The notes: generated by a model from the letters alone, not told the origin. DNA of 64,000 bases from CBDBBY01 sp965203215 (GCA_965203215.1 CBDBBY010000001.1:3844001-3908000); one strand, 5' to 3'. Shown: positions 54,528-63,722, counted from the stretch's first letter. A program made the numbers and translations.

Positions 54528-55280
54528 ATGACGCCTTCCCGGCCCGCGGCGCCTCGAAACCTTTACGGGCGTCGTCGCGGCAAGCGACTCAGGCCGAGTA
54601 GGGCCGCGCTGCTGGACACCGATCTTCCGAGATATCTTTTCCAAGGTGTCCCGGTCGGCGGAAACCTTGGTCGCGCCCCGGTCGAACTGGAGCGGCAGTT
54701 CGGCGAAAAAGAGGAGTTCCGCCTCGAAATCGGTTTCGGCTCGGGAGAGCATCTGATCCGGACCGCCGACTCGCATCCCGAAATCGGCTTGATCGGGTGC
54801 GAGCCGTTCATCAGCGGCGTCGCGTCGTTGCTGGCGAAAATCCGCGTCCGAGGAACAGGCAATATTCGGATTTACCCCGGAGACGTCCGGGACGTGCTGG
54901 ATATCCTGCCGGATGCGTCGATCCGCTCGGCATATCTGCTGTATCCGGATCCGTGGCCGAAGAAGCGACATCACAGAAGGCGATTCGTCACGCCTGAATT
55001 CTTGCGGCCTTTGGCGCGCGTGCTGGATTGCGGCGCTAAATTCAGGATTGCGACGGACGTGCCGGATTATGCGAGGCAGACGATGGAGCAGGTGCTGAAG
55101 GACGGCCTGTTCGAATGGACGGCGCGTCGGCGTCGCGACTGGGCGCGGCCTTGGGAAGGATGGCTGCCCACCAGGTATGAAAAGAAAGCCGTCGCGAACG
55201 GACGGACGCCGATCTACATGACGTTCATTCGGACTTGTGAGAAATCCCGTGCGGAAGCCGCGGAGCAGGATTCAGGATGA
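54528..55280 (+). CDS. trmB: tRNA (guanine-N7)-methyltransferase
   Basis: Predicted 250-residue SAM-dependent enzyme making m7G46 in tRNA. Motifs are LEIGFGSGEHLI (SAM-binding loop, about residue 66), GCEPFISGVASLL, and the family hallmark YPDPWPKKRHHRRR followed by FRIATDVPDYA. The metK-trmB pair is common in alphaproteobacteria and makes sense as SAM supply beside a SAM user. The first 35 residues are basic, as in homologues. It converges with aroA, the stops being 40 bases apart. Confidence 0.94.
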   Translation: MTPSRPAAPRNLYGRRRGKRLRPSRAALLDTDLPRYLFQGVPVGGNLGRAPVELERQFGEKEEFRLEIGFGSGEHLIRTADSHPEIGLIGCEPFISGVASLLAKIRVRGTGNIRIYPGDVRDVLDILPDASIRSAYLLYPDPWPKKRHHRRRFVTPEFLRPLARVLDCGAKFRIATDVPDYARQTMEQVLKDGLFEWTARRRRDWARPWEGWLPTRYEKKAVANGRTPIYMTFIRTCEKSRAEAAEQDSG

Positions 55281-55320
55281 ATGGAAATTTCGCTCCGTTT
55301 CGCCTTCTGAATGCCGTGCC

Positions 55321-56661
55321 TCAGGCAGCTTCCGTCGAAATGTCTGCGCCCAAGCTTGTCATCAGCTTTTTGAAGGTTGGGAAACTGGTCGCGATCGGCG
55401 TTCCGTCGTCGATCGCGACCGGCTTGTCGGACGCCAGCCCCAGACAAAGTAAGCTCATGGCGATCCGGTGGTCGAAAAAGGAGCGGCATGTCGCGCCTCC
55501 GGGAACGCCGCGACCGCCGCGAACCACGAAAGTATCTTCATCCTCGTCGACATTCACGCCGCAGGCTTCCAGCCCGCGCGCCATCGCGGCGATCCGGTCG
55601 GATTCCTTGACCCGAAGCTCTTTGACGCCTCGCATGACCGTATCGCCCTCGGCGAAAGCGGCGATGGCAGAGAGAATCGGGTATTCGTCGATCATTGAAG
55701 GCGCCCGTTCAGGGGGGACTTCAACGCCTTTGAGCTGAGAGTGCCGCACCGCAATGTCTGCAACCGGCTCGCCTCCTTCGATTCGGCAATTTTCGAATTC
55801 GAGGGCGGCGCCCATTTCCTTCAGCGTGTCGAACAGCCCTGTTCGCGTGGGATTGACCCCGACGCCGCGCACGCAAATCTCCGATCCCTCCGCGAGGATT
55901 GCGGCCGCGACGGGAAAGGCTGCCGAAGACGGATCGCCGGGCACTGCGACAGTCTGCGGCTTCAATTCGGCATACCCCTTCACGGTGACGGCTCGACCCC
56001 GGCCCTCGGGCTCCACCGCTACGTCTGCACCGAAGGCGGAAAGCATTCGTTCGGTATGGTCCCTGGTCGTCGATGCCTCGAACACTGTCGTACTGCCGAG
56101 AGCGTTCAAGCCAGCGAGCAATATCGCGGACTTGACCTGGGCTGAAGGAACGCTCGGCCGATGAGTGATGGGGACGGCTTCCCGCGGCCCCAGCACGGTT
56201 ATGGGCAGCCGGCCGCCCGCGCGTCCCTCACATCTGGCGCCGAATTCGCCGAGCGGATTGGTGATCCGTCCCATAGGCCGGGACCGTAGCGAACTGTCTC
56301 CGGTGAATGTCGCGGCGATTTCGGTCGTCGCCATCGCGCCCATGAGCAGGCGGACGCCGGTTCCGGAGTTGCCGCAGTCGATGACGTCATAGGGCTCGGC
56401 GAAGCCGCCGGTTCCGACGCCGTGAATGCTCCACTCGCCCGGCGCGCTTCTTTCGACAGTCGCGCCGAACCGTTCGACCGCTTTCGCGGTCGCAAGCACG
56501 TCGTCGGCTTCAAGCAGCCCTGTCGTTCGCGTTTCGCCTGCGGACAAGGCGGCTAGAATCAGCGCCCTGTGGGAAATCGATTTGTCTCCGGGAATGCCGA
56601 TTGCGCCCCTGAGCGGATGGCCTGGCGAAGAAATCATCTTGATCGGCGGGTGAGTTCGCAT
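55321..56661 (-). CDS. aroA: 3-phosphoshikimate 1-carboxyvinyltransferase (EPSP synthase)
   Basis: Predicted 446-residue AroA, the sixth shikimate-pathway step, joining phosphoenolpyruvate to shikimate-3-phosphate. Motifs are GDKSISHRALILAALS, DCGNSGTGVRLLMG, DSSLRSRPMGRI, PSAQVKSAILLAGL, ELRVKESDRIAAMA and DHRIAMSLL. Stretches such as RDHTERMLSAFGA and EYPILSAIAAFAEG resemble the class II enzymes of alphaproteobacteria. The start at 56661 has GGGAAG upstream on its strand; the open frame continues far beyond but is the shadow of cmk. Divergent from cmk across 162 bases. Confidence 0.94.
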   Translation of the reverse strand: MRTHPPIKMISSPGHPLRGAIGIPGDKSISHRALILAALSAGETRTTGLLEADDVLATAKAVERFGATVERSAPGEWSIHGVGTGGFAEPYDVIDCGNSGTGVRLLMGAMATTEIAATFTGDSSLRSRPMGRITNPLGEFGARCEGRAGGRLPITVLGPREAVPITHRPSVPSAQVKSAILLAGLNALGSTTVFEASTTRDHTERMLSAFGADVAVEPEGRGRAVTVKGYAELKPQTVAVPGDPSSAAFPVAAAILAEGSEICVRGVGVNPTRTGLFDTLKEMGAALEFENCRIEGGEPVADIAVRHSQLKGVEVPPERAPSMIDEYPILSAIAAFAEGDTVMRGVKELRVKESDRIAAMARGLEACGVNVDEDEDTFVVRGGRGVPGGATCRSFFDHRIAMSLLCLGLASDKPVAIDDGTPIATSFPTFKKLMTSLGADISTEAA

Positions 56662-56823
56662 CGCTTCCCGAATCCGGCTGCATTCAAGCCCGTGCCCATA
56701 TTTGAGCTTGGTTTGATTGTCCAACCTTCCGCCGCATCTCGACGCAGCGGTCGCGGCGCGCCGATTGCAGCGGGCCGGCAACACGGCTAATGACTCAGAA
56801 CGCCGGTTTTTGGGGGCGAGAGA

Positions 56824-57465
56824 ATGCGATTCACCGTCGCGATCGACGGTCCGGCCGCATCTGGCAAAGGCACCATTGCGCAAGCGGTATCCGACAAATT
56901 CGGCTTCGCATACTTGGATACGGGCCTGCTGTATCGAGTCGTGGCCAAAAAGCTCTTGGATGCGGACAAAGCGGCGTCGGACGAGAATGCCGCCGCGATC
57001 GCCCGCTCGATCATGATCGAAGACCTGTCTGCGCCCGGATTGCGCACGCCAGCGGTTTCGCGCGAAGCGTCGAGGGTAGCCGCCATGCCGGAACTTCGTG
57101 AAGCGCTGATCGGATTTCAGCGCGGATTCGCGGAACGGAAAGGCGGCGCGGTCTTGGACGGGCGCGATATCGGGACCGTCGTTTGCCCGTGCGCCGAAGT
57201 CAAACTGTTCGTGACCGCGAATGAAGGCGTCCGCGCCCGCCGGCGGCACAAGGAGCTGCTGGAGGCAGGCGAGGAGATGACTCTGTCCGACGTTCTCAAG
57301 GATTTGCAAAGCCGGGATGAACGCGACTCCAGCCGGCGGTGCGCCGCGCTTCGCCGAGCGGACGATGCTGTATTGCTTGACACGTCGGAATTGACTATAG
57401 ACCTCGCGGTGACAAAAGCAGTCACTGCAATTGAGAAGCGAATCGTCGCTGGTCAAGCAAATTGA
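56824..57465 (+). CDS. cmk: Cytidylate kinase
   Basis: Predicted 213-residue CMP/dCMP kinase. The P-loop is VAIDGPAASGKGTIA, followed by the CMP-binding YLDTGLLYRVVA and GRDIGTVVCPCAEVK; SRDERDSSRRCAAL is the LID-type region. Length is normal. The aroA/cmk/rpsA/ihfB neighbourhood is widely conserved in proteobacteria. rpsA follows about 100 bases later, probably in the same transcript. Confidence 0.94.
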   Translation: MRFTVAIDGPAASGKGTIAQAVSDKFGFAYLDTGLLYRVVAKKLLDADKAASDENAAAIARSIMIEDLSAPGLRTPAVSREASRVAAMPELREALIGFQRGFAERKGGAVLDGRDIGTVVCPCAEVKLFVTANEGVRARRRHKELLEAGEEMTLSDVLKDLQSRDERDSSRRCAALRRADDAVLLDTSELTIDLAVTKAVTAIEKRIVAGQAN

Positions 57466-57563
57466 ACCGGCGTCGGTATTGTATGCTGCAGAGTTCATGC
57501 CGAACCGCAGCCTGAAACTGGAGCCGCCCGACTTGGGCGTTGGGATTTTGGGAGCGCACTGAT

Positions 57564-59249
57564 TTGCCTGCAACCGCAACAATGGAGGAATTCGAAGCCC
57601 TCTTGGAACAAAGCTTCGAGGCCGGGGTGCCCGCTGAAGGCAGCGTGGTAGGCGGAAAAGTCATCGCCATCGAATCCGGCCAGGCGATCGTCGACATTGG
57701 CCACAAGATGGAAGGTCGCGTCGACCTCAAAGAGTTTTCGGGTCCCGGCGCCAAGGAGGAGGTCGACATAGGAGATGTCGTCGAAGTCTACTTGGACCGC
57801 GTGGAGGACGGCAGGGGCGAGGCGGTGATTTCGCGCGACAAGGCGCGCCGCGAAGAAGCTTGGGATCGGCTTGAGAAGGCGTATTTGGAAGACGGCAGGG
57901 TCGACGGTTCGATGTTCAACCGGGTCAAGGGCGGGTTCACCGTCGATCTTGGCGGGGCGATCGCGTTTTTGCCCGGATCTCAGGTCGACGTTCGCCCGGT
58001 CCGGGACCCCGGACCGCTGATGGGCATGAAGCAGCCGTTCCAGATCATAAAGATGGATCGGAAGCGCAACAACATAGTCGTTTCGAGACGCGCGATCCTT
58101 GAAGAAAGCAGAGCGGAGCAGCGGGCCGAGATCATCGGACGCCTCAAGGAAGGCGACGTGGTCGAAGGAATAGTGAAGAACATCACCGATTACGGCGCTT
58201 TCGTCGATCTCGGCGGGGTCGACGGGCTGCTGCATGTGACGGACATGGCTTGGAGGCGCGTTCATCACCCGAACGAAATCCTGACCATCGGAGAAACGAT
58301 CAATGTCCAAGTCGTCAAGGTCAATCGGGAAACGCACCGAATCTCTCTCGGCATCAAGCAGCTCCAGGAAGATCCATGGCTCCAGGTCGAGACGAAGTTC
58401 CCCATCGGCACGAAGCACAAGGGAGTCGTGACGAACATCACCGAATACGGAGCGTTCGTGGAGTTGGAGGCCGGAGTCGAAGGGCTGGTCCACGTATCTG
58501 AAATGTCTTGGACCAAAAAGAACATCCATCCCGGCAAGATCGTGTCCACTTCGCAGGAAGTTGAAGTTCTGGTGCTCGACATCGATGTGGCCAAGCGGCG
58601 CGTATCGCTGGGCCTGAAGCAGACCATGCGGAATCCGTGGGAGCAGTTCGCGGACAAATACAAGGCTGGAGACAGGCTGAGCGGCCAAGTCAGAAACATT
58701 ACGGATTTCGGCTTGTTCGTCGGCTTGGAATTCGAAATCGACGGAATGATCCATCTTTCGGACCTCAGCTGGGACCGCCCCGGCGAGGAAGCCATGAAAG
58801 ACTACAAGAAAGGCGACATGGTGGATGTCGTCGTGCAGGAGATCGATGCGGAGAAAGAACGAATTGCCCTCTCGGTAAAGGATCTGACCACGGATCCTTT
58901 CGTTTCCGCAACATCGGGATTGAAGCGCGGAGACACCGTTTCCGTCACGGTCGCATCGATCGAAGATGGCGGAATCGAAGTCGATTACAAGGGAATCAAG
59001 GCATTCATCAAGAGATCCGATCTAAGCAGAGAGCGCTCCGAACAGCGGCCTGAAAGATTCAATGCCGGAGACCTTGTGGATGTTCGGGTGGTCAATATCG
59101 ACACCGCGGCCCGCAAGCTGGGATTTTCCATCAAAGCCCGGGAAATCACGGAGGCGAAGGAAGCTGTCGAACAGTACGGTTCTTCCGACTCCGGCGCTTC
59201 GCTCGGCGATATTCTGGGCGCGGCTCTGAGGGACAAGGATTCCAGCTAG
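57564..59249 (+). CDS. rpsA: 30S ribosomal protein S1
   Basis: Predicted 561-residue S1, which binds mRNA leaders and brings them to the 30S subunit. Six S1 repeats can be followed, for example EGSVVGGKVIAIESGQAIVD, EGIVKNITDYGAFVDLGGVD, KGVVTNITEYGAFVELEAGV and SGQVRNITDFGLFVGLEFEI. The start is probably TTG 57564, because GGAGC lies eight bases upstream; ATG 57582 has no ribosome-binding site. A weak start codon would fit S1's known translational self-control, but that is inference. ihfB follows after a 378-base gap. Confidence 0.94.
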   Translation: MPATATMEEFEALLEQSFEAGVPAEGSVVGGKVIAIESGQAIVDIGHKMEGRVDLKEFSGPGAKEEVDIGDVVEVYLDRVEDGRGEAVISRDKARREEAWDRLEKAYLEDGRVDGSMFNRVKGGFTVDLGGAIAFLPGSQVDVRPVRDPGPLMGMKQPFQIIKMDRKRNNIVVSRRAILEESRAEQRAEIIGRLKEGDVVEGIVKNITDYGAFVDLGGVDGLLHVTDMAWRRVHHPNEILTIGETINVQVVKVNRETHRISLGIKQLQEDPWLQVETKFPIGTKHKGVVTNITEYGAFVELEAGVEGLVHVSEMSWTKKNIHPGKIVSTSQEVEVLVLDIDVAKRRVSLGLKQTMRNPWEQFADKYKAGDRLSGQVRNITDFGLFVGLEFEIDGMIHLSDLSWDRPGEEAMKDYKKGDMVDVVVQEIDAEKERIALSVKDLTTDPFVSATSGLKRGDTVSVTVASIEDGGIEVDYKGIKAFIKRSDLSRERSEQRPERFNAGDLVDVRVVNIDTAARKLGFSIKAREITEAKEAVEQYGSSDSGASLGDILGAALRDKDSS

Positions 59250-59627
59250 CAGTCGTTCCGCCGAAGACGCAATCGCTCTCGTCATTCGTAGCGCCGCCCC
59301 TCGTGTCGGGATCCATCCGCCCGGTCGATGGACGGAGCTTGTGGTTTCCGCAAGAGTTCGCGGGTGAATTTGCTGAAAATTGTCCAAAATATGCGGAAAT
59401 TTCCTGCCTTTTTCCGGGATTGTCTGGAAAATGCCATATATCCCTTGAATGCATGTGAACTCATGGATTACTGTGTTCAGGCTTGAATTGGCGCGAAGCA
59501 CGGCGGAATTTCCTGCCTTTGACCGGGGATCTTTGAAGGTTGCAGGAAAGGATGTGCCTCGAGACGGGGCAAGTTGCGGAACTTGCATTTTTAGGAAAAC
59601 CTGAACTGGCAGCATGAGGGTGTGGAT
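59250..59627. other. rpsA-ihfB intergenic region with a direct repeat
   Basis: No gene is seen. A 28-base block at 59393-59420 recurs at 59503-59530 with small differences (core TTTCCTGCCTTT, then CCGGGAT or CCGGGGAT). The first copy contains the perfect palindrome GGAAATTTCC. The repeats are 110 bases apart and 98-235 bases before ihfB, so they could be regulatory sites or a small duplication. Confidence 0.5.
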
Positions 59628-59918
59628 ATGGTTCGATCCGAACTCGTACAGGAGATATTGAAAATCCATCCGGATCTTCGTCAACAGGAAGTTCATGCGA
59701 TTGTTGATGCGATTTTCAGCGAGATGTCCGACGCGATGTCCGTCGGCGACCGGATAGAAATCAGGGGGTTCGGAGCGTTCTCCGCCAAGTTGCGAAAGTC
59801 TCGCAACGCGCGCAACCCGCGAACCGGGGAGCCGGTCAAAGTTCCTCCCAAATACGTTCCTTTTTTCAAGACTGGCAAAGGACTGCGGGACAGGCTGAAT
59901 AGCGAAGGCGGCGATTGA
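59628..59918 (+). CDS. ihfB: Integration host factor subunit beta
   Basis: Predicted 96-residue DNA-bending HU/IHF protein. The signature GFGAFSAKLRKSRNARNPRTG covers the beta-arm, with the intercalating proline in RNPRTGEPV, and the C-terminal PPKYVPFFKTGKGLRDRL is the beta-subunit form. ATG 59628 is preferred, with GAGGG seven bases upstream; GTG 59622 is an alternative. The position after rpsA is conserved across proteobacteria. The partner gene ihfA is not in this window. Confidence 0.93.
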   Translation: MVRSELVQEILKIHPDLRQQEVHAIVDAIFSEMSDAMSVGDRIEIRGFGAFSAKLRKSRNARNPRTGEPVKVPPKYVPFFKTGKGLRDRLNSEGGD

Positions 59919-59940
59919 AGCGACATAGCGCGGTTTTTTG

Positions 59941-60282
59941 ATGCGTCCGCTCAAACTGGCATTGCTTGCTGCGGTCGCGGTGATCATGATCGTGTTCGCG
60001 CTCGCCAACCGCGAACTTGTTGTCGTTCGGATCGTGCCGGCGGAATTTTCAGGCTTCTTCCCTTCGCTTCCGGCGTTCGCTGTGCCGGCGTTCGCCCTGA
60101 TCTTCGCAGGGATTCTGATCGGCTTGATGATCGGCTTCGTCTGGGAGTGGATGCGGGAGCATCGCCACAGAGCCGAGGCTGTTCAGAACAAGCGCAAGGT
60201 CTCCAAGCTGGCGATGGAAAACGAAGATCTGAAAAAACGCGATTCCAAGGAAAAAGACGAAATACTCGCGCTGCTCGAGTGA
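59941..60282 (+). CDS. LapA-domain small membrane protein
   Basis: Predicted 113-residue membrane protein with two helices (about residues 4-22 and 42-66) joined by the LapA-like region ANRELVVVRIVPAEF, followed by a charged coiled-coil tail (ENEDLKKRDSKEKDEIL). The LapA/YciS family interacts with lipopolysaccharide-assembly factors in enterobacteria. Its place between ihfB and trpF is typical of alphaproteobacteria. ATG 59941 is preceded by a U-rich stretch with no strong ribosome-binding site. Confidence 0.85.
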   Translation: MRPLKLALLAAVAVIMIVFALANRELVVVRIVPAEFSGFFPSLPAFAVPAFALIFAGILIGLMIGFVWEWMREHRHRAEAVQNKRKVSKLAMENEDLKKRDSKEKDEILALLE

Positions 60283-60299
60283 GCTGCTGGACATCACGA

Positions 60300-60950
60300 A
60301 TGAAAATCTGCTCGGAAGTGCAAGTCAAGATATGCGGAATTTCAACGGATGCGGCGCTGGACGCCGCCGCCGAAGCGGGAGCCGCGTACGTCGGATTTGT
60401 GTTCTTCCCGAAATCACCCAGAAATATACTGCCTGAAGATGCGCAAGGGTTGGCCGGGCGAGCTTCGGACCGTCTGAAGCGAGTCGCGTTGACAGCCGAT
60501 GCTTCAGACGCTGTGCTTGACCGGATCGTTGAAGTTGTTCCAGTTGACATGCTTCAACTGCACGGCAAGGAGACTCCGGACCGCGTTCTGGAAGTTCGCA
60601 GGCGTTTCGGCATGCCGGTCATGAAAGCGATCAGCATTCGGAGCGAAGAGGATTTGGGGAGGATCGAGCGATACTCCGACGTCTCCGACCAGTTGCTTGT
60701 CGATGCCAAGCCGGTTGAGGGCGACACTCGTCCCGGCGGCTTGGGAGTGCCTTTCGATTGGCAGCTGATTGCCGACTTCGACTGGCCGATCCCTTGGATG
60801 CTGGCGGGCGGTCTGAATAGCGGCAATGTGGCCGAGGCAATACGACTGACCAACGCTCGGCGAGTGGACGTCTCGACCGGCGTGGAGGTTGCGCCCGGCC
60901 GGAAATCCGCGGAGAAAATCAGGCAATTCGTTACTGCAGCGAGGACATGA
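60300..60950 (+). CDS. trpF: Phosphoribosylanthranilate isomerase
   Basis: Predicted 216-residue TIM-barrel enzyme of tryptophan synthesis. The catalytic cysteine is in VKICGISTDAALDAA; GFVFFPKSPRNI, MLQLHGKETPD and LLVDAKPVEGDTRPGG, with the catalytic Asp in VDAK, follow in order; WMLAGGLNSGNVAEAI forms the phosphate site. The start at 60300 lies 17 bases after the LapA-like gene. trpB begins one base after its stop. Confidence 0.93.
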   Translation: MKICSEVQVKICGISTDAALDAAAEAGAAYVGFVFFPKSPRNILPEDAQGLAGRASDRLKRVALTADASDAVLDRIVEVVPVDMLQLHGKETPDRVLEVRRRFGMPVMKAISIRSEEDLGRIERYSDVSDQLLVDAKPVEGDTRPGGLGVPFDWQLIADFDWPIPWMLAGGLNSGNVAEAIRLTNARRVDVSTGVEVAPGRKSAEKIRQFVTAART

Positions 60951-60951
60951 C

Positions 60952-62184
60952 ATGAAGCCGGATTTGATGAATTCATTCATGACGGGGCCTGACGAACGGG
61001 GTTGCTTCGGCAAATTCGGCGGGCGATTCGTGTCGGAAACGCTTATGCCCTTGATCTTGGATCTGGAAGCTGAATACGCCAAAGCGAAATCGGAGGACGG
61101 CTTCTGGTCCGAAATGGACGATCTTTGGAAGCACTATGTGGGCCGTCCTTCGCCGCTTTACTTTTCCGAGAGGCTTACCGAGCATTTCGGCGGCGCGAAA
61201 GTGTACATGAAGCGGGACGAGCTGAACCATACCGGAGCTCACAAGATCAACAACGTGCTCGGCCAGATCCTTCTGGCCCGCCGAATGGGGAAAACCCGGA
61301 TAATCGCCGAGACCGGCGCCGGGCAGCACGGCGTCGCAACGGCCACGGTTTGCGCCCGGTTCGGATTGGAATGCATCGTATACATGGGCGTGCACGATGT
61401 GGAGCGCCAGGCGCCCAACGTGTTCCGGATGAAATTGCTGGGAGCGGATGTCATTCCGGTCACGTCCGGCAGAGGAACGCTGAAGGACGCGATGAACGAT
61501 GCCTTGAGGGACTGGGTCACGAACGTGCGCGACACGTTTTACTGCATCGGAACGGTCGCCGGTCCGCATCCCTATCCGGCGATGGTTCGCGACTTCCAAT
61601 CCATTATCGGCAAAGAGGCGAAGCAGCAGATGTTCGAGGCCGAAGGCCGGCTGCCGGACACGCTCATCGCTGCCATCGGAGGCGGTTCCAACGCGATGGG
61701 CTTGTTTTATCCTTTCTTGGACGATGCCGATGTTCGAATCATCGGGGTGGAGGCCGGCGGAAAGGGCGTCAATTCAAAAATGGAGCACTGCGCGTCTTTG
61801 ACCGGCGGCAGACCCGGCGTCTTGCATGGAAACCGGACCTATCTCCTCCAGGACGGAGACGGACAAATCTTGGAAGGTTTTTCGATATCCGCCGGCCTCG
61901 ATTATCCCGGCATCGGTCCGGAGCATTCCTGGCTGCACGAGACCGGCCGGGCCGAATACGTCGCGATAACGGATGCCGAAGCGCTCGACGCATTCAAGAT
62001 CTGCTGCGAGCTTGAAGGGATTATTCCAGCTTTGGAGCCGTCCCACGCGCTGGCCCATGTCGCGAAGATCGCGGGCGATCTTCCGCGCGATCACATCATT
62101 TGCATGAACATGTGCGGCCGAGGGGACAAAGATATCTTCACGGTGGCGAAATCATTCGGCATCGAGTTGAACGAAAGCGGCTGA
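60952..62184 (+). CDS. trpB: Tryptophan synthase beta subunit
   Basis: Predicted 410-residue PLP enzyme condensing indole with serine. The PLP lysine lies in HTGAHKINNVLGQ, the catalytic Glu in ETGAGQHGVATA, and the phosphate-binding loop is AAIGGGSNAMG. GAGGA lies upstream of ATG 60952. The expected partner trpA does not follow; instead a convergent DUF2237 gene ends 187 bases downstream. TrpA must be encoded elsewhere for a complete synthase. Confidence 0.95.
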   Translation: MKPDLMNSFMTGPDERGCFGKFGGRFVSETLMPLILDLEAEYAKAKSEDGFWSEMDDLWKHYVGRPSPLYFSERLTEHFGGAKVYMKRDELNHTGAHKINNVLGQILLARRMGKTRIIAETGAGQHGVATATVCARFGLECIVYMGVHDVERQAPNVFRMKLLGADVIPVTSGRGTLKDAMNDALRDWVTNVRDTFYCIGTVAGPHPYPAMVRDFQSIIGKEAKQQMFEAEGRLPDTLIAAIGGGSNAMGLFYPFLDDADVRIIGVEAGGKGVNSKMEHCASLTGGRPGVLHGNRTYLLQDGDGQILEGFSISAGLDYPGIGPEHSWLHETGRAEYVAITDAEALDAFKICCELEGIIPALEPSHALAHVAKIAGDLPRDHIICMNMCGRGDKDIFTVAKSFGIELNESG

Positions 62185-62371
62185 ATCATCCGGTTGAACG
62201 GTTTGACCGGAAAATTGGAATAGGCCTCAATTTTTTTCAAATCGCATGGTTTGCCAACCGCAAGCCCGACTGCGCTTCGTCTTGAAGCGCGAGCAGATCT
62301 TCAGATTGAATTGGCAAAGATTCGGCGGGGCTCGAAAGGGTCGGTTCGGCTGAGCCGGGCGTCTTCCATTT

Positions 62372-62755
62372 TCATTGCAAATCGATGGCGTGCCTTTTCA
62401 GCACTTCGAGGGGAACGACTTCAAGAGCCTTCGCGTGGGTGGATTCCAACCGGATTTTCGGCGCGGCTCCTTCTTCGCTGGCTTGCAGAAAGCGCGCGGC
62501 GCACAAGCACCATTGGTCGCCTTCCTTGAGTCCGGGAAAGCCGTATTCCTCCTGTCGCGTGGTCAGGTCGTTGCCGACATACTTCGAATACGCCAGGAAT
62601 TCCTCGGTCATGATCGCGCATACCGTATGGCTGCCGCGGTCCAGCGGTCCGGTGTCGCAACACCCGTTCCGGAAGAATCCCGTCAGCGGATCCCCCGAGC
62701 ATGTCTGAAGCTCGCCGCCGAGAACGTTTACTGAAGGTTCAATTTCAAGCGACAT
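62372..62755 (-). CDS. DUF2237 family protein
   Basis: Predicted 127-residue protein of unknown function. Family pattern is clear: NVLGGELQTCSGDPLTGFFR, NGCCDTGPLDRGSHTVCAIM, TEEFLAYSKYVGNDL and YGFPGLKEGDQWCLCAARF. Seven conserved-looking cysteines suggest metal or iron-sulfur binding, though this is not established. The start at 62755 is preferred because GGAGG is six bases upstream; an ATG directly before it is possible. It converges with trpB and is transcribed in the same direction as rplY-pth. Confidence 0.85.
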   Translation of the reverse strand: MSLEIEPSVNVLGGELQTCSGDPLTGFFRNGCCDTGPLDRGSHTVCAIMTEEFLAYSKYVGNDLTTRQEEYGFPGLKEGDQWCLCAARFLQASEEGAAPKIRLESTHAKALEVVPLEVLKRHAIDLQ

Positions 62756-62901
62756 CATTTCCTCCGAGCGCAGGCCATTTCAACGCGATTGAACCATGAT
62801 TCCCGTCGTGAGGCGAAATCGGACAAGTTCGTCGGCTGGGCTGAAATCCGAGGAGCGCCTCGCTGTTGATTTTCCGACTTGCATCGGAACAGATCGCGAG
62901 T

Positions 62902-63594
62902 TCAGCCGCGAATCCAAGATTTCAGCCTCTCGAAAACGCCGCCTTCCGAGCGGTTTCCGCTGCCGGCCCTTCGCTGCTGCATGGCTTCGCTTTGCATGCT
63001 GACATCTTGGGGGGAAGGCGTCTTCGGAGCAAGCGTTTTTTGCGAAATCAGCTGTTGAAATTTTTGCAGCTCGTCCGCCGCCAGCAGTTCCGCTCCTCGG
63101 CTGACGCTGTCCAGCGCGGAATCAAGCCACTCCAACTCGCCTTTCGAGAAGTCTTTCAAAACGTGCGGAATCACCAGATCCTTGCGGCCCGGATGTCCGA
63201 CGCCGATCCTCACGCGCAGAAATTCTCCGCCGACATGCCGCTGAACCGATTTCAATCCGTTGTGGCCGCCGCTTCCGCCGCCGGCCTTCGCCTTCGTTTT
63301 GCCGGGCGGAAGATCGATCTCGTCGTGGATGACGATGACATCGCTGCAGTCGAGCTTGAAATACCGCGCCGCTTCCCCGACGGATTGACCGGAATTGTTC
63401 ATGAAAGTCTCGGGCTTCAGAAGGCCGACGCGCGCGCTTCCGAGCCGGCCTTCCGAAAACAAGCCCTGAAACTTCGTCCGCCAACGTCCGAAACCGCGGT
63501 CCTCCGCGATCTTCTCCACTGCGCGGTATCCGACATTGTGGCGGTTTCCCGCATATTTCGCGCCCGGATTTCCGAGGCCTACAAACAGTTTCAA
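62902..63594 (-). CDS. pth: Peptidyl-tRNA hydrolase
   Basis: Predicted 230-residue Pth that frees tRNAs from dropped-off peptidyl-tRNA. Motifs are FVGLGNPGAKYAGNRHNVGY with the catalytic His, LLKPETFMNNSGQSV, and VIHDEIDLPPGKTKAKAGGG then GGHNGLKS. The catalytic core ends near residue 190; the last 40 residues are a Ser/Gln/Arg-rich tail, longer than in enterobacteria but common in alphaproteobacteria. It follows rplY on the minus strand, the usual order. Confidence 0.94.
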   Translation of the reverse strand: MKLFVGLGNPGAKYAGNRHNVGYRAVEKIAEDRGFGRWRTKFQGLFSEGRLGSARVGLLKPETFMNNSGQSVGEAARYFKLDCSDVIVIHDEIDLPPGKTKAKAGGGSGGHNGLKSVQRHVGGEFLRVRIGVGHPGRKDLVIPHVLKDFSKGELEWLDSALDSVSRGAELLAADELQKFQQLISQKTLAPKTPSPQDVSMQSEAMQQRRAGSGNRSEGGVFERLKSWIRG

Positions 63595-63722
63595 TTGTTC
63601 GCCTCAGGGCAATCCCTTCGTTTCAACGGGCGCTCGCGCCGACAGGCGCACCCGCAAAATCCGATGCGCAGGATATCGACGATTTCCTCGAGTGCCGTAC
63701 CGACCGCCGGCATACGTCTTGT

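Noticed and set aside
56662..57582. Upstream extension of the aroA frame
   Set aside because: The open frame continues about 300 codons before the AroA start, but it is antisense to cmk and has no AroA-like sequence. The start at 56661 has its own ribosome-binding site.
62185..62240. Intrinsic terminator after trpB
   Set aside because: A run of seven T occurs near 62230, but the preceding CCGGT/ACCGG stem is only five pairs with a long loop and is separated from the T-run.
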